In this document: positions 4,588-6,239 of the stretch, piece after piece
Layout of the letters: each line of letters starts with the position of its first letter
How positions within the stretch are numbered: the first letter of the stretch is position 1
Source of the DNA: an uncultured delta proteobacterium
GTDB lineage: Bacteria; Myxococcota_A; Polyangia; Polyangiales; Ga0077539
DNA: 6,239 nt
Reading direction: 5' to 3'
NCBI GenBank assembly: GCA_903860995.1
Contig: CAIOSS010000104.1
Coordinates: 1-6,239, forward strand
Notes under the pieces: generated by a model
Databases searched by the model: none
What the model was told of the DNA's origin: nothing
What the model saw: the letters and a program-made list of their open reading frames with translations, nothing else
Position numbers and translations under genes: made by a program

Positions 4588-5988
4588 CTACCGCGCCTCG
4601 ACCGGCGCCCGCCCGAAGCTCTCCCTCATCGACGCCATCGCGCCCACGGCCGCCGTCCACACCGCCACCGCCTGGTCGAGGGCGCGCTCGTCGAGCACCG
4701 CGGGCGTGTCGTTGGCCGTGTGGTGGTGGTCGAAATACGTCCGCATGTCCTGGCCCAGGTCGACCCGCGGCACGCCCGCCGGACCCAGCGGCCCCAGGTC
4801 GGCCCCGCCGTGCGCCGCCTCCGCGCCCTCGCGCACGCCCATCGGCGCCAGCGCCAGCGCCACCCGGTGAAAGGCCTCCCGACCCTCCGCTGCGCCCGCG
4901 TAGCGCACCGCGAGCACCCGCCCGTCGCCCGCGTCGGCCTCCAGCGCCACGGCGTGCCGCGCCAGCTCGTCGCGGTGCGCCTCGGCGTAGGCCCGCGCCC
5001 CCGCGCCGCCGTTCTCCTCGTTGGCGAACAGCACCACCCGCACCGTGCGCCGCGGCGTCCCGGCGGCCATCACCGCCCGCGCCGCGGTCAGCACGAGGGC
5101 GATGCCCGCGCCGTCGTCGAGGGCGCCGGTGCCGAGGTCCCACGAGTCGAGGTGCGCGCCGAGCAGCACCACCTCGCCCGCGAGCTCGCCGCCCGGCACC
5201 TCGCCCACCACGTTGGCGCTGTCGGCGTCGGGGAGCGTGCGGCAGCCCAGCGATAGCCGGAAGCGCACCGCCCCGGGGTGCTCCGCCAGGATGCGGTGGA
5301 GGATGTCGCCGTCGGCCGTGGAGAGCGCCGCCGCGGGGATGCGCGGCACCGCGTCGTCGTAGCGCATCGCGCCGGTGTGCGGCGCCCGCGTGCCGTCGGT
5401 GCCGATGGAGCGGAGGATCACCGCGACGGCGCCCTTGCGCGCGGCGGCCACCGCAGCCCGCACGCGGACGGGCACCGCCTCGCCGTAGCCCTGGCCGGTG
5501 CGGTGGCGCGCCATCACGCGGTGCAGGTACACGATGCGACCGCGCACCCGGGCTTCGGGGAGCGCGTCGAGGGCGTCGAGCGAGGCGGCCTCGACCACCT
5601 CGGCCTCGACGCCGTCGGGGGGCGTCCCGACGCTGCCGCCGAGGGCTGCGAGGGCCACCGGGTGGGGGAAGGGCGCGATGATGTCTCCGCGCTCGGCGCC
5701 GCGCTCCCAGCGGGGGACGCGCACCGGCTCGGCGCGCACGTTGGCGAGGCCCATCGCGCGCATGGTGCGCAGCGCCCAGGCCACGGCGCGGGCGTCGCCG
5801 GGCGATCCGGAGAGGCGCGGGCCGACCTCGTCGGAGAGCGAGCGCACGAGCTCGGCGGCCCCGGAGGGCGGGGCGACCCAGCGGGCGCGCGGGCCGCGCT
5901 GGGCGGTCGCGGGAGAGCGGGGAGCCGGCGTGGGTGGACGGTGCGCGCAGGCTGCGAGGGCGGCGACGAGGGCGAGGGCGAGGCGCAT
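4588..5988 (-). CDS. M28 family zinc metallopeptidase, predicted lipoprotein with PA-like inserted domain
   Basis: M28 enzymes are two-zinc amino- or carboxypeptidases. The 466-residue product begins with a signal peptide and lipobox (MRLALALVAALAAC, with Cys14 as the lipidation site), so it is probably exported and anchored to a membrane. A PA-like region lies at about 128-245 (RVRGRIVYLHR ... AARKGAVAVILRS). The catalytic domain has all expected residues: AHLDSWD with His279 and Asp281, ALDDGAG with bridging Asp291, ANEENGG with catalytic base Glu324 and ligand Glu325, EADAG with Asp352, and DHHHTANDT with His423. The layout resembles plasma glutamate carboxypeptidase (CPQ-like) members; the substrate cannot be told from sequence. 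The ATG at 5988 has no Shine-Dalgarno (CCTCCGGCGCC precedes it), so the message may be leaderless. It converges with the membrane protein gene. Confidence 0.92.
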   Translation of the reverse strand: MRLALALVAALAACAHRPPTPAPRSPATAQRGPRARWVAPPSGAAELVRSLSDEVGPRLSGSPGDARAVAWALRTMRAMGLANVRAEPVRVPRWERGAERGDIIAPFPHPVALAALGGSVGTPPDGVEAEVVEAASLDALDALPEARVRGRIVYLHRVMARHRTGQGYGEAVPVRVRAAVAAARKGAVAVILRSIGTDGTRAPHTGAMRYDDAVPRIPAAALSTADGDILHRILAEHPGAVRFRLSLGCRTLPDADSANVVGEVPGGELAGEVVLLGAHLDSWDLGTGALDDGAGIALVLTAARAVMAAGTPRRTVRVVLFANEENGGAGARAYAEAHRDELARHAVALEADAGDGRVLAVRYAGAAEGREAFHRVALALAPMGVREGAEAAHGGADLGPLGPAGVPRVDLGQDMRTYFDHHHTANDTPAVLDERALDQAVAVWTAAVGAMASMRESFGRAPVEAR

Positions 5989-6001
5989 GGCGCCGGAGGG
6001 G

Positions 6002-6028
6002 ATAACACCGACCCGCGGTTGGGTTCAG
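6002..6028 (-). promoter_or_regulatory. Weak promoter candidate for the M28 peptidase gene
   Basis: On the minus strand, CTGAAC (6028-6023) and TGTTAT (6007-6002) are separated by 15 nt. TGTTAT ends 13 nt before the ATG, so transcription would begin within about 6 nt of the start codon, giving a nearly leaderless mRNA. That agrees with the missing Shine-Dalgarno. The -35 match is poor and the spacer is short. Confidence 0.2.
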
Positions 6029-6040
6029 GGTGCCAGCGCG

Positions 6041-6115
6041 ATGGGCGAGAGGGCGACGACGGTGGAGGCGTACCTGGAGGGCCTCGCGCGCTACCACGCG
6101 GCGCAGCGGGGCTGA
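6041..6115 (+). CDS. Possible 24-residue small ORF
   Basis: The frame encodes MGERATTVEAYLEGLARYHAAQRG. Every sense codon ends in G or C and the peptide is amphipathic and helical in character (VEAYLEGLARYHAA), which is more protein-like than random GC-rich sequence. A weak AGGG (6027-6030) lies 10 nt upstream. It sits divergent to the peptidase gene, with 52 nt between starts, and ends 6 nt before the repeat array. It could be a genuine small protein, the remnant of a decayed gene, or chance; I do not recognise it. Confidence 0.25.
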   Translation: MGERATTVEAYLEGLARYHAAQRG

Positions 6116-6121
6116 TCAGCG

Positions 6122-6218
6122 GGGGAGCACCCGCGGGGCGCACAGGCGTCGGCCTCGCCCTCCGAGGGGAGCACCCGCGGGGCACACAGGCGTCGGCCTC
6201 GCCCGTGGGGGAGCACCC
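6122..6218. repeat. Tandem 39-bp repeat, two full units and a truncated third
   Basis: Unit 1 (6122-6160) and unit 2 (6166-6204) are 39 bp long and differ at one position (G6140 versus A6184). They begin GGGGAGCACCCGCGGGGC and end CAGGCGTCGGCCTCGCCC. A third copy begins at 6208 (GGGGAGCACCC) and diverges after 11 bases. The spacers differ: TCCGA between units 1 and 2, GTG between 2 and 3, so the periods are 44 and 42 bp. Each unit holds a CCCGCGGG palindrome and a small AGGC-GTCG-GCCT hairpin. The array may continue past the window edge. It is not a CRISPR, since the spacers are only 3-5 nt. Confidence 0.85.
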
Positions 6219-6239
6219 ACCCACGTCTGCGGCATCGAC

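Noticed and set aside
3104..4870. A 588-codon open frame on the plus strand overlapping the membrane protein and peptidase genes
   Set aside because: Arg/Ala/Gly-rich low-complexity translation in the wrong frame of a gene with clear membrane segments; a shadow.
4382..6097. A 571-codon minus-strand frame across the peptidase gene
   Set aside because: It is the neighbouring frame of the M28 gene and shows none of its motifs; the translation is Arg/Ala/Gly/Pro repeats.
6122..6239. CRISPR array or cysteine-rich repeat protein at the window end
   Set aside because: Spacers of 3-5 nt rule out CRISPR. The 44-bp period between the first two units breaks the cysteine-containing frame, so a repeat protein is not supported in this window.

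Overview
The window is very GC-rich DNA with almost exclusively G or C at third codon positions. It carries a proteobacterial-type ribosomal protein cluster, rpsF-rpsR-rplI, with no ssb between rpsF and rpsR. Together with the long acidic/basic tail on S6, the extended S18 N-terminus and the lipoprotein peptidase, this suggests a Myxococcota (former Deltaproteobacteria, perhaps Polyangia-like) chromosome. That placement is inferred from style, not from a search.

Layout: 1-299 is non-coding upstream sequence and the rpsF leader, which can fold into a hairpin and pair over the rpsF Shine-Dalgarno. 300-1709 is the tight three-gene ribosomal operon (bS6, zinc-type bS18, bL9), with gaps of 14 and 10 nt. 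Directly after rplI is an 80-nt stretch with 49 C and only 12 G. It holds a perfect four-tract G-quadruplex motif on the minus strand and is followed by an 18-bp palindrome; together these are a plausible operon terminator (probably Rho-dependent). 1858-4583 holds three + strand accessory genes: a Uma2-family (DUF820) putative PD-(D/E)XK nuclease with a C-terminal coiled coil, an unrecognised ~121-aa protein, and a ~487-aa membrane protein joining an N-terminal DUF805-like membrane region to a C-terminal SRPBCC/START-like domain. Convergent with it, only 4 nt away, is a minus-strand M28 zinc metallopeptidase with a lipoprotein signal (4588-5988). The last 250 nt contain a possible 24-codon ORF and a tandem repeat of ~39 bp units that runs towards the window edge.

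The ribosomal genes form one functional unit: S6 and S18 bind as a heterodimer in the 30S platform and L9 is on the 50S. The downstream genes show no obvious functional link to translation or to each other. No rRNA, tRNA, CRISPR array, insertion sequence or phage gene is visible. The most interesting points are the rpsF leader structure, the C-rich/G4 boundary after rplI, the nine-base tandem repeat that builds the S6 tail, the DUF805-SRPBCC fusion and the terminal repeat array. I see no convincing wholly new multi-gene system.
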